Shown piece by piece: positions 9,636-17,353 of a stretch of DNA of 64,000 bases. The stretch's first letter is position 1. Each line of letters begins with the position of its first letter. The stretch is from JAPOVO01 sp026708165 (lineage in GTDB: Bacteria > Chloroflexota > UBA11872 > VXNJ01). Location of the stretch: positions 1,612,001-1,676,000 of the forward strand of contig OZ242360.1 in the NCBI GenBank assembly GCA_965208775.1, read 5' to 3'. The notes beneath the pieces were generated by a model, which had not been told where the DNA came from, did not search any database, and was given only the letters and a program-made list of their open reading frames with translations. Position numbers and translations under genes: made by a program.

Positions 9636-9796
9636 CCGCTCGGGTCATTATCTCGCGGTTGCCGGTCCAGCAGTGCCAGTTCGGTGAATTCGTGAAAGCG
9701 GCATACTATCGGGGGTGATCCGCCGTTTCGGATGTCGAGATCAGTTCCGAGGCGGCGGTTCGGCGGGGCGGAGTGCTATTCGAGGAGCAACGCAAA

Positions 9797-10600
9797 ATGC
9801 GCGCTCATACGTTTACGGAAAAGCAGAAGAGCCAGTGGGCCATCGACGGCTACGTGGTCATGGAGGGTCTTCTAAATCCGACCGAGGTAGCCGAGATCAC
9901 GGGGCACGTCGACAAGCTCTTCGAAGACCATTTGGCGCGCAATCCCGGTGACGATGCCAAGGCCGGGATGGACCACCGCGACGCGCTGGAAGTCTGCGAG
10001 CCTCTCATCGACATGATCGATCATCCTCGGGTGTTCGACATCGTGCTCGATCTGCTGGGGCCGTACATCCAGCTGAGCATGGCCGAGGTTTTGGTGCGGT
10101 CCCCAAACCCCGACTTTGCGGGGTTCATCCACACGGACGGCGGCCAGGCGCTACGCCGGATTCGCGTCACCGAAACGAGCCTGCCGCTCCAGCTGAAGAT
10201 CCAGTATTTCCTGACCGACGTGGACGGAGAAAACGCCGGGAACTTCACCCTGTTTCCGGGGAGCCACCTCAGGCCCTATCCGGAGGATGACGAGGAGGTG
10301 AGCGTTCATGTGCCGGGGGCGGTGCAGCTAAAGGTGAAGGCGGGCGACGCGGCTATCTTCCCCCACTCGATCTGGCACGGGGCCGCGCCGAACCGCTCGA
10401 CGCGGATTAGGAAGTCGCTGATCTTCTGCTACAGCCAGATGTTCTGCCGACCGTTCGACTTCGTCGCGCCGTCGGCGGAGCTGCTGGAGAAATGCACTCC
10501 GCGCCAGCGGCGGTTGCTGGGCGATCTCGGCGGGGACTGGAAACCGGGGTCTTACTTCTACGCGCCCGACGACCAGGTGGAGGTCATGGCGCAGGGCTGA
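9797..10600 (+). CDS. phytanoyl-CoA dioxygenase (PhyH) family protein
   Basis: 267-residue Fe(II)/2-oxoglutarate-dependent oxygenase. The jelly-roll metal triad is visible as HTD (in GFIHTDGG) and the distal His of SIWHGAAPN. The following Arg in RSTRIRKSL would bind 2-oxoglutarate, and FPGSHLRPYP is a family hallmark. The start is the ATG preceded by GAGGAG at ten bases; an in-frame GTG eight codons upstream is less likely. Substrate is unknown. A second family member lies at 58.1 kb. Confidence 0.87.
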   Translation: MRAHTFTEKQKSQWAIDGYVVMEGLLNPTEVAEITGHVDKLFEDHLARNPGDDAKAGMDHRDALEVCEPLIDMIDHPRVFDIVLDLLGPYIQLSMAEVLVRSPNPDFAGFIHTDGGQALRRIRVTETSLPLQLKIQYFLTDVDGENAGNFTLFPGSHLRPYPEDDEEVSVHVPGAVQLKVKAGDAAIFPHSIWHGAAPNRSTRIRKSLIFCYSQMFCRPFDFVAPSAELLEKCTPRQRRLLGDLGGDWKPGSYFYAPDDQVEVMAQG

Positions 10601-10737
10601 CCGCGCAAACGCCCGGCGCGCCGACCGATCGGGCCCGCTTGAAGCTTCCCGGGATAGAGCGCCGCACCTGGCGCGCGCTTGCTGCCGCGCATTTATACAA
10701 GCTTGTGCTCCGCCAGCTAAAGCCGTGGGGCCGGTCG

Positions 10738-10759
10738 GGGGCGGTCCGCGAACCGCCCC
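10738..10759. terminator. palindromic element between convergent genes, terminator-like
   Basis: GGGGCGGT and ACCGCCCC form a perfect 8-bp stem around a 6-base loop. There is no T-tract. It lies between the 3' ends of the dioxygenase and the aminotransferase. A related hairpin sits near 58075-58100, so this may be a dispersed repeat that also works as a terminator. Confidence 0.45.
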
Positions 10760-10819
10760 TACTCGTTATCCCACGAGAGCGAGAGTCTAGTCTTCAGCCT
10801 CGTCTCGCCCAAGTTCTCT

Positions 10820-12139
10820 TTATGAGAGGTGGCCGTCGTCCTTGAGCATGGTCAGGCTCTTGTCGAAGGCGTCGATTATGAAGTCGACGTCTTCCTCGGA
10901 GTGAGCTTCGGAGAGCATTCCGCCGCCGCCCATCATGTGCACGCCGTTGACCAGCATCGCGGTCATGTACGATCCGCCGACCGGGGCCAGCGAGCCCTTG
11001 TCCATGGTGTCGGTGAAGGTGGTGTGCCAGAACGAGTGCGAACCGTAGGCCGAGCCGCGTATGCCCTGACGCGCGAACACGCCGTTGATTCCCGCACGCA
11101 GCCTGTCGCCGAGCTTGTTGACGTGCTCGTGGACCTTGCCGTCGGAGATGTATTCCAGGCACGTCGCGCCCGCGATCGAGGAGACGGGATTGGCGTTGTA
11201 GGTGCCGGGGTGCGATACGCGGCGTCCGCCGGGCCAATCGGACCCGATCTGCTCCAGGAAGCGCCGCTGACCGGCGACCGCACCGCCGGGCATTCCGCCG
11301 GCGATGATCTTGGCCATGGTGGTCATGTCGGGAGTGATGCCGAATTCGGCCTGATATCCACCCGGCGAGTAACGGAAGCCGGTAATGACCTCGTCGAAGA
11401 TCAGCGGGACGTCGAGATCGGTGCAGACCTGCCGCAGCTCGCGCATGAAGTCGAGGCTGGTCGGCTGGGTACCCCAGCTAGCGCCTGAAGGCTCGAGGAT
11501 AACCACGGCGATGTCGCCGTCGGCGATGATCGTGTCGCGGACCGCGCCCGCGTCGCCCTGCGGGATCGAGACCACCAGGTCTTGCGTTTGCTGCGGAATC
11601 CCGCCGGAGGTCGGGATTTCATAAGGCTCGTATACGGCCACCGTGGCCAGGTCGTGCCAGCCGTGGAAGTGACCGTCGAACTTGAGGATCTTGCTTTTGC
11701 CTGTGAGGTTCCGCGCGAGGCGCATCGCCATCATCGTGGCCTCGGTGCCGGACGAGAAGAAACGCACCATCTCGGCCGAGGGGACGAGATTGCATACCCA
11801 CTCGCCCCAGCGGATCATGTTCTCGTGGCTCGCGCCGAAGTGCGTGCCGCGCCTGATCTGCTCGGCTACCTTGCCCATCACGACCGGATGGTTGTGGCCT
11901 AGCAACAGCGCGCCGTGTCCGACCACGAGGTCTACGTAGCGATTGCCGTCGAGGTCCCACTTGTAGGCGCCGTCGGAACGCTCCATGTAGACCGGAAAGG
12001 GCTTGTGAATGCGCTGGTCGTGCTCTATACCGTCGGGAAGAACACGCCTGGCGCGCTCGTTCATCTCGAGGCTCTTCGGGCGCTTCTCCTCGAAGACGCC
12101 CTCGATCGTCAACGCCGGCTTTACTTCTGTCGTCGCCAT
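10820..12139 (-). CDS. class III aminotransferase / glutamate-1-semialdehyde aminomutase-like
   Basis: 439-residue PLP enzyme. Motifs are the glycine-rich VGHGALLLGHNHP, the PLP phosphate loop SSGTEATMMAMRLAR, GHFHGWHD, LIFDEVITGFR (cofactor Asp) and the Schiff-base Lys in TTMAKIIAGG. It resembles HemL, but in environmental genomes such proteins are often general omega- or aspartate-family transaminases, and no haem gene flanks it. The start at MATTEV is favoured by GGGGG nine bases upstream; a TTG five codons earlier is possible. Confidence 0.85.
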   Translation of the reverse strand: MATTEVKPALTIEGVFEEKRPKSLEMNERARRVLPDGIEHDQRIHKPFPVYMERSDGAYKWDLDGNRYVDLVVGHGALLLGHNHPVVMGKVAEQIRRGTHFGASHENMIRWGEWVCNLVPSAEMVRFFSSGTEATMMAMRLARNLTGKSKILKFDGHFHGWHDLATVAVYEPYEIPTSGGIPQQTQDLVVSIPQGDAGAVRDTIIADGDIAVVILEPSGASWGTQPTSLDFMRELRQVCTDLDVPLIFDEVITGFRYSPGGYQAEFGITPDMTTMAKIIAGGMPGGAVAGQRRFLEQIGSDWPGGRRVSHPGTYNANPVSSIAGATCLEYISDGKVHEHVNKLGDRLRAGINGVFARQGIRGSAYGSHSFWHTTFTDTMDKGSLAPVGGSYMTAMLVNGVHMMGGGGMLSEAHSEEDVDFIIDAFDKSLTMLKDDGHLS

Positions 12140-12400
12140 CTGGTGTACCCCCAACCGCCTCCGCGGGGTAAATCAGGCCCCGCCACAGCCGGAGCCTTCG
12201 TCATCCTGTCGCTTGGAAGTTAGCACAGCTATGTAAGGGGATCAAAGCAACGCGCCGGACGGGTACGGGGGTCTCCGGTAGAGAATGTTATGTGAGCGGG
12301 CGGCGGGCCAAATGGGGGTCGATTCGCCGGTGGTCGACCCATTGGATGGGGTGTTCGATATAAGAGATGCGGCTAGGCTCAAATTTGGAGGAACGGTCGA

Positions 12401-13099
12401 ATGCCAGATGTGCCGGACGGTCGCGCGGGTAACGACCCAAGCGCCCAGCGCACGCGCGAGCTGATCGAGCGGCTCATCCGCGAGGGAACTGTCGTTGCGC
12501 GGTCGGACGGGAGCGTCCACCAGCTGTTCCCCGTGAGCGTCAACGCCGCCGAGGGCGAGGCGTTGCGCGGGTGGGTGGAGCGGGAGCGGGCAGCGCGCAC
12601 TATCGAGATCGGGCTTGGGTACGGAGTCTCGGCGCTGTTCGTCTGTGAAGCGTTGCTTGCCAACGACCACCCTGACGCCCGCCACGTCGTTCTGGATCCG
12701 AACCAGTCCTGGAGGTTCGCCGATTGCGGACTCCAGCTCATCGAAGAGGCTGGTCTGGGCAGGCTGGTCGAGTTCCACGCGGAGGCGTCGGAGATCGCGC
12801 TGCCGCGCTTCCTGGTGGAGGAACGGCGATTCGATCTGGCGTTCGTGGACGGCAATCACCGGTTCGATGGGGTGTTTCTCGATCTGATCTACCTCGGCCG
12901 CCTCGTTCGCGGGGGAGGGATCATCTTCGTCGACGATTTCCAGCTACCGGCGGTCGCCAAAGCTGTGTCGTTCTGCACGTCCAACCTCGGCTGGGCGGTC
13001 GAAGAGGTCTCGCGGGACGACGACTTACATCAGTGGGCGGTACTCAGGACGCCGGACGTTCGTCTCGAACGGGACTACAAGTACTTCGTCGACTTCTGA
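12401..13099 (+). CDS. class I SAM-dependent methyltransferase (Methyltransf_24 type)
   Basis: 232 residues, with GGAGGAACGG directly upstream of the ATG. The SAM-binding motif I is TIEIGLGYGVSALF near residue 67. The acidic end of strand 2 is VVLDPNQ, and the metal-type loop AFVDGNHRFDG near 148 is followed by GGGIIFVDDF. This is the pattern of small-molecule or sugar O-methyltransferases. The acceptor is unknown. Confidence 0.8.
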   Translation: MPDVPDGRAGNDPSAQRTRELIERLIREGTVVARSDGSVHQLFPVSVNAAEGEALRGWVERERAARTIEIGLGYGVSALFVCEALLANDHPDARHVVLDPNQSWRFADCGLQLIEEAGLGRLVEFHAEASEIALPRFLVEERRFDLAFVDGNHRFDGVFLDLIYLGRLVRGGGIIFVDDFQLPAVAKAVSFCTSNLGWAVEEVSRDDDLHQWAVLRTPDVRLERDYKYFVDF

Positions 13100-13116
13100 T
13101 CCGCGCCGACCGCGTT

Positions 13117-13584
13117 TCACAATCGCTTGAGATAGCGAGCCGTGGTCCGGCCCGAATCCTCGAATCCAAGGCGTTTGTAAAACTCGCGAGCGGCGTCACG
13201 TTCGGGACGCCGTCCGCTTGTGACTTCCATCACATCGCAGCCTGTATCCACGGCCTGCCGTTCAATCCAGGCAACCAGAGAGGATCCGACTCGGAGCCTA
13301 CGATATCGTTCATCAACTACGAACGCCGTGATCCTGCAATACGGCCGATCGTCGGCAAGCCGCGGAGTGACGTGATAGCTGGCGACCCCCACTACCGAGC
13401 CGCGTAACTCGGCGACGGTTACCTCGCCATCGTTGCTATCAGTGATCGCATGGAGTCGAGTCTCGATGCAGGCGCGTGTCGCGGAATATCCGAGTTGTGT
13501 GAGAAGGTCCGCAATGGACTCGGAGTCATCCAACGTCGCGGGACGAACCGACACCTCCGGATCGCCCTTTCGTTCGGGGATCAT
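13117..13584 (-). CDS. GNAT-family N-acetyltransferase
   Basis: About 155 residues starting VSVRPATLDDSESIADLL with the acetyl-CoA loop region near ERYRRLRVGSSLV and the C-terminal REFYKRLGF. The central Arg/Gly loop (RRLRVGSS) is a variant of R/Q-x-x-G-x-G/A. I start at the ATG whose last bases overlap the stop of the upstream methyltransferase (ATGA), with GGCGGAG before it; the longer frame has no homology. Acceptor unknown. It is co-translated with the methyltransferase. Confidence 0.8.
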   Translation of the reverse strand: MIPERKGDPEVSVRPATLDDSESIADLLTQLGYSATRACIETRLHAITDSNDGEVTVAELRGSVVGVASYHVTPRLADDRPYCRITAFVVDERYRRLRVGSSLVAWIERQAVDTGCDVMEVTSGRRPERDAAREFYKRLGFEDSGRTTARYLKRL

Positions 13585-14408
13585 TTCTCCGCCACGGCCA
13601 TTATGTGGTTCGACAGCCCCAGCAGCGACGGCTCGGTTTCCAACGACCGCACGACTTCCAGCAGATGCTCGCGCCTGTGGTCGTCTTCCCAATGGTGGTC
13701 GAAATCCGATAGAACCCTTGCCACGCCCTGCACGCCGAAAAGCCCAATCAGTTTGAGCTCCGCCCCCTCGATCTCCGACGCGAGGTCCTCAGGCCTGTGG
13801 AAGTAGGCGGTGGTGAAGAAGCGTGAGTCGCGAGTCAGGTTGCGGTGCTGACCATCGCGCCGGTCGCGCGCCGCTATCTCTTCAAAGCGGGGATTCTCGA
13901 AGTACCCGTGCCTGAAACCGTCGAACGTAGAGGCGAAGCGGGACACTGCAATCGCAAAGAGGCGGCCCCCGTCCACGAGGACTCGACGCGCCTCCATCAG
14001 CGCCTTCAAGCGATCGCTACACTCGGTGAGGTGGTACAGCGGGCCGAACAGCAGGACGGCGTCAGCGCTCCCGTCCGATTTCTCCAGCCGTCGCGCGTCG
14101 CCTGTCTCGCAAGATGCGATTGGAAAATCCGGCTGAGCCGACGAGGCCCTTCTGGCGGCCTCGACGTGCGGGGAGTGGGCGTCAATCAGGTGGACTTGAT
14201 ACCCCTTCCGCGCCAGCCATAGCGCGTGCACCCCTTCGCCGCCGCCAACGTCGAGAATCACCGCCGGCGGTGACGGCAGCCACCGGAGGAGCAACTCACG
14301 GACCCGCACGAGCTCAAGCCGTCCCAGCCCCCTGAACAACCGCCCGCCTTCATCATATTTGCCGTAGTGCTTGGCGATTTCAGGGTCGAGAGAACCGTGC
14401 TCGTACAT
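13581..14408 (-). CDS. SAM-dependent methyltransferase
   Basis: 275 residues. Motif I is ILDVGGGEGVHALWLA near residue 52, with the acidic end of strand 2 at VHLIDAHSPHVE, LLFGPLYHLTE (motif II with a methyltransferase-11-like YHL), and a DGGRLFAIAVSRF motif III. Proteins of this type methylate small molecules; the substrate is unknown. It is the first gene of a two-gene minus-strand unit with the GNAT. Confidence 0.84.
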   Translation of the reverse strand: MYEHGSLDPEIAKHYGKYDEGGRLFRGLGRLELVRVRELLLRWLPSPPAVILDVGGGEGVHALWLARKGYQVHLIDAHSPHVEAARRASSAQPDFPIASCETGDARRLEKSDGSADAVLLFGPLYHLTECSDRLKALMEARRVLVDGGRLFAIAVSRFASTFDGFRHGYFENPRFEEIAARDRRDGQHRNLTRDSRFFTTAYFHRPEDLASEIEGAELKLIGLFGVQGVARVLSDFDHHWEDDHRREHLLEVVRSLETEPSLLGLSNHIMAVAEK

Positions 14409-15097
14409 CGCGTCTCCCTCCGCCCACGTTGCTTAATAGACGCCGTCACCCACAGTCGCGAATTGGCAATCCCACTCTCCCCTTGACCCCCGCTCTCCAT
14501 TCGTCATGCTGGCAGTCGCGTCTTCGGAATCATCTTCAAGCTACCAGGGACAGGCTAACGCAGATGGGAGCCTATCGGCGGTGCTTAGTCCGAACCCAAT
14601 CAACCGGCTGGCAAGAGACTTTGGGTTACACCGTCGCGCGACTCCCAGCCAGGTGATGTTCGAGCAATGGTGGGGATTGTCCGAATGTTTCAACTCGGCC
14701 GTTTTCGGTCCCAGACGGCGGGTTGTCAAGGGTTCGGCGCGGGCGTCACGGCGACGCCGTTTCGGGACGTTCGGGCGGGGTCGGAATGTATTGCATTTCT
14801 CAGTTTTAGGAAACATTACCCTGTGAGCCAGGAAATAAAGAGGGGGGTACCTGAAGATGGCAAAACGTGGTGTAGGAAGGCACGAGGTCCCGCCCTCGCG
14901 GGAAAGACGAGCGGGTGGACGTAGGCGGTTGGGGGTGATAGACGATTTGGCGGGGATCCGGGGTAGGGCGAATAGATGGAAAATGTGGGGTGTTGACTTC
15001 GACGTGCGGCGGGATGTGTTTGCCCACTGGACGCGCGGCCGCCTCACGGTAGTCATCGCCCGGCGCTCCGGCCAGTCGTCACACATCTGAGTTGTTA
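14409..15097. other. intergenic stretch without a supported gene
   Basis: About 690 bases upstream of the first toxin-antitoxin pair. Several short frames exist (for example 14857-15090, 77 codons, Arg-rich), but none shows motifs, convincing start context or family resemblance. A segment near 14885-14920 resembles the degraded dispersed repeats (CCCGCCCTCGCGGGAAAGACGAGCGGG). I see no RNA gene. Confidence 0.5.
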
Positions 15098-15113
15098 TGA
15101 CTAGTCTGACTAG
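15098..15113. promoter_or_regulatory. putative toxin-antitoxin operator
   Basis: TGACTAG occurs twice nine bases apart, and the first copy is part of the palindrome GACTAGTC. It lies about 15-30 bases upstream of the antitoxin ATG, where Phd/VapB-type autorepressors normally bind. Function is inferred from position. Confidence 0.45.
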
Positions 15114-15127
15114 ATAGGATTGGTGAT

Positions 15128-15403
15128 ATGAGCCTTACCTATTCGACATACGAAGCCAAGGCCCGGTTCTCGGAGATTTTGCGGCAGGTGCGTGAAGGCA
15201 AGACGGTGACGGTCTTGTATCGCGGGGAGCCTGTCGCGGAAGTCCGGCCAATTGAGCCGAAACCCGAGACGATCGAGGAGCGGCTCGATGCTCTCGAACG
15301 GCGAGGAACGATCGTTAGATCGAATGCGGCCAGGCAGCCGCTGCAAGCGGTGGCGCGGCGGGCCGGAGCGCTAGAGCGCTTTCTGGCAGAACGCAACGAG
15401 TGA
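15128..15403 (+). CDS. Phd/YefM-type antitoxin
   Basis: 91 residues. The N-terminus (YSTYEAKARFSEILRQVREG, then VTVLYRGEPVAEV) is the DNA-binding Phd fold that dimerises and represses the operon. The charged C-terminal half (residues ~50-91) should wrap the toxin. It overlaps the following PIN toxin by four bases (GTGA), and repeats resembling an operator lie just upstream. Confidence 0.85.
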   Translation: MSLTYSTYEAKARFSEILRQVREGKTVTVLYRGEPVAEVRPIEPKPETIEERLDALERRGTIVRSNAARQPLQAVARRAGALERFLAERNE

Positions 15404-15780
15404 GTGTCGCCTACGTCGACACGTCGGCGCTGGCGGCTATCGCCTTCGGCGACGTGCGCGGACCGGACCTGGCCAAGCGTCTGGAGGCGTTCTCACGCCT
15501 GATCGCCTCGAATTTGCTCGAAGCGGAGCTGCGGGCGGTGTTTGCGCGGGAGCGATTGGCATTCGAGGCAAGCCTCGTCGCGGGGGTCGACTGGATTCTG
15601 CCGGACCGGCCGCTGGCGTCCGAGATGGCGACGGTTCTTGGGGCTGGTTACCTGCGGGGCGCGGACTTGTGGCACGTGGCCTCGGCCCTGTATGCGACGG
15701 GCGATCCGGGACTAATTTCGTTCGTCACGCTCGACGGGCGACAGCAGGCCGTGGCCGGGATGCTTGGATTCCAGACCTGA
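15400..15780 (+). CDS. vapC: PIN-domain ribonuclease toxin (VapC-like)
   Basis: 126 residues from a GTG start overlapping the antitoxin stop. Acidic metal-binding positions of the PIN fold are visible: Asp in YVDTSALAAIA, Glu in LLEAELRA, Asp in GADLWHVASAL, and a late Asp in VTLDGRQ. Expected to cleave RNA when the partner antitoxin is degraded. Target RNA is unknown. Confidence 0.85.
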   Translation: MSVAYVDTSALAAIAFGDVRGPDLAKRLEAFSRLIASNLLEAELRAVFARERLAFEASLVAGVDWILPDRPLASEMATVLGAGYLRGADLWHVASALYATGDPGLISFVTLDGRQQAVAGMLGFQT

Positions 15781-15900
15781 CTCCGGTCGGCGGGGCCGGG
15801 CCATGCGCGTTGTCCCGAGATTCACGGACTTGCCTCAATATAGCGGTTGCAAACGCCTGTTTGGTCGCACCTAGAGTCCGCAAGGGCGGTTTTCGGTCCG

Positions 15901-16014
15901 TCCGTAAGCCACCCCGTCCCTGGATTCCGGATCAAGTCCGGAATGACGACTGCGGGGCGTAGATAGCGGGTTGCTCCGTGCGCCCTTCGACCCCCTTCGA
16001 CAGGCTCAGAACAG
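15901..16014. repeat. long dispersed repeat, copy 1
   Basis: A ~114-bp sequence built from the palindrome ATTCCGGATCAAGTCCGGAAT and ending in TTCGACAGGCTCAG. A second copy lies at 16747-16859 in direct orientation with a few mismatches and one indel. The two copies flank the toxin-first TA module. Such intergenic palindromes are widespread in bacterial genomes. Confidence 0.85.
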
Positions 16015-16056
16015 TTCCTTGATGTTCGTGCGGTTACGGGCGCGTTGGGAAGAGGC

Positions 16057-16070
16057 TGTACAATTGTGCA
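16057..16070. promoter_or_regulatory. imperfect palindrome upstream of PIN/Phd module
   Basis: TGTACAATTGTGCA is a near-perfect inverted repeat centred on CAATTG, seven bases before the toxin ATG. Its position suggests an operator for the module's own antitoxin; there is no direct proof. Confidence 0.4.
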
Positions 16071-16076
16071 ACTATT

Positions 16077-16475
16077 ATGGACGTTGTCATCGACACATCG
16101 GCGATCATTGCGGTTATAGCTAACGAACCGGAAAGACGGGCCATCGTGGGACAAACAGTCGGCGCGGCCCTGGCGGCGCCCGCGTCTGTTCACTGGGAGG
16201 TTGGAAACGCGTTTTCCGCCATGTTCAAGCGGGGCCGAATCAGCCTTCTCCAGGCCAAGCAGGCGGTGAAGAGCTACGAGCGGATGCGACTTCGGTTCGT
16301 CGATGTTGATCTGAGCGATTCATTGGAATTGTCGCAGCGGTTGGATATCTATGCTTACGACGCGTACGTGCTGGCCTGCGCGTTGCGATTGCGGTCGCGG
16401 CTCATAACCCTGGACAAGAAACTGGCGGCTTTGGCGCCGCTCGCCGGCGTGCGAGTTCTGGAGGTAAGCCCATGA
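16077..16475 (+). CDS. vapC: PIN-domain ribonuclease toxin (VapC-like), first gene of the pair
   Basis: 132 residues. VVIDTSAIIAVIANEPER carries the first catalytic Asp and the helix that follows it, SVHWEVGNAF the Glu, YDAYVLACALR the third acid, and LITLDKKL the last. The toxin precedes its antitoxin, the reverse of the usual order, and overlaps it by four bases (ATGA). The module is bracketed by direct repeats. Confidence 0.85.
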   Translation: MDVVIDTSAIIAVIANEPERRAIVGQTVGAALAAPASVHWEVGNAFSAMFKRGRISLLQAKQAVKSYERMRLRFVDVDLSDSLELSQRLDIYAYDAYVLACALRLRSRLITLDKKLAALAPLAGVRVLEVSP

Positions 16476-16696
16476 AGGTCTATACGTATTCGGAAGCTCG
16501 GCAGAACCTGGCGTCGTTGCTGGAGACGGCTCAGCAGGACGGCGCGGTCCGAATTCGCCGCAGGGACGGCCGATGTTTCGTGGTGCAGCCGGAGCCTTCC
16601 GAGGGGTCTCCGCTCGACGTGGAGGGCGTCGAGCTTGGCGTGACCACGGACGAGATAGTGGCCATGGTTCGCGAGGGACGGGAGCGGTACGGCTGA
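16472..16696 (+). CDS. Phd/YefM-type antitoxin, second gene of the pair
   Basis: 74 residues. The N-terminal segment VYTYSEARQNLASLLETAQ followed by VRIRRRDGRCFVV matches the Phd/YefM fold. The acidic C-terminus (TTDEIVAMVREGRERYG) would neutralise the toxin. Start overlaps the toxin stop. Its short length is usual for the PIN-linked subgroup. Confidence 0.8.
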   Translation: MKVYTYSEARQNLASLLETAQQDGAVRIRRRDGRCFVVQPEPSEGSPLDVEGVELGVTTDEIVAMVREGRERYG

Positions 16697-16746
16697 ATCG
16701 GGCCGCGTAGGATCCCGCGCGATTCCATCGGGCGGGTTGTCGATCG

Positions 16747-16859
16747 TCCGACAGCCACCCCGTCCCTCGATTCCGGATCAAGTCCGGAATTACGACTGCA
16801 GGGCGCAGATAGCGGGTTGCTCCTGCGCCCTTCGACCCCATTCAACGAGCTCAGGACAG
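16747..16859. repeat. long dispersed repeat, copy 2
   Basis: Direct copy of 15901-16014, again containing ATTCCGGATCAAGTCCGGAAT and followed by degenerate CAGGCTCAGGGTGC units. It starts about 50 bases after the antitoxin stop and begins a ~600-bp tract that consists mostly of repeats. Confidence 0.85.
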
Positions 16860-16935
16860 GCAGGCTCAGGGTGCACGGAAGAGGCTCAGGGTGCGCGACA
16901 TACGGGTTGGAAGCTCCTGACACCCCACCCCCTGG

Positions 16936-16955
16936 ATTCCCGCTTTCGCGGGAAT
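16936..16955. repeat. REP-like palindrome
   Basis: ATTCCCGC and GCGGGAAT form a perfect 8-bp stem around TTTC. It is part of the GGATTCCCGC...GCGGGAATGACG family found between genes in many bacteria. Confidence 0.8.
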
Positions 16956-17040
16956 GACGAGAAAGGCCGGGGCCGGTAACGGCGTGATTTGGCACGTTTG
17001 CGGGGGCGGGAGTGGCGCTGATGAAGACCCTCACCCTAAC

Positions 17041-17061
17041 CCTCTCCCTCAAAGGGAGAGG
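17041..17061. repeat. REP-like palindrome (CCTCTCCCT family), copy 1
   Basis: A 9-bp perfect stem, CCTCTCCCT / AGGGAGAGG, preceded by CCCTCACCCTAAC. A second copy with the same arms lies at 17242-17262. Confidence 0.85.
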
Positions 17062-17163
17062 GAACGGATTCCGGCCCCGTATCGGAGTACCCCGTCTCAA
17101 GTACGGGGCAGGCTCTGCGCCGGAATGACGTTTGGAGGGGCTTCTCCGTGCGTACTTGGACCC

Positions 17164-17186
17164 CTTCGACAGGCTCAGGGTGCACG
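17164..17186. repeat. dispersed TTCGACAGGCTCAG repeat unit
   Basis: TTCGACAGGCTCAGGGTGCACGG. Relatives occur at 16861-16895, 18400-18420 and 57989-58010. Confidence 0.7.
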
Positions 17187-17241
17187 GAGGAGGATCGCGG
17201 TGCATGGAGTGGCGTGGCTTTGGGAACACCCTCACCCCTGC

Positions 17242-17262
17242 CCTCTCCCTCTCAGGGAGAGG
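17242..17262. repeat. REP-like palindrome (CCTCTCCCT family), copy 2
   Basis: Stem CCTCTCCCT / AGGGAGAGG with loop CTC, preceded by CCCTCACCCCTG. It lies about 90 bp before the next gene, in its probable leader. Confidence 0.85.
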
Positions 17263-17353
17263 GAGTGGAGGCGGGGGGCGTGATAGAGTCGCCGCCAGAT
17301 ATGGGGTGTCGTTGTGCGGTGCGCCTGACCGACTTGAGATTGAGAGTGCCGAG

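Noticed and set aside
14857..15090. A 77-codon frame before the first toxin-antitoxin pair
   Set aside because: Arg-rich, without motifs or a good ribosome site, and it overlaps degraded repeat-like sequence.
15901..17262. Possible CRISPR array because of multiple repeats
   Set aside because: Repeat units differ in length and type, spacing is irregular, and no cas gene is near.
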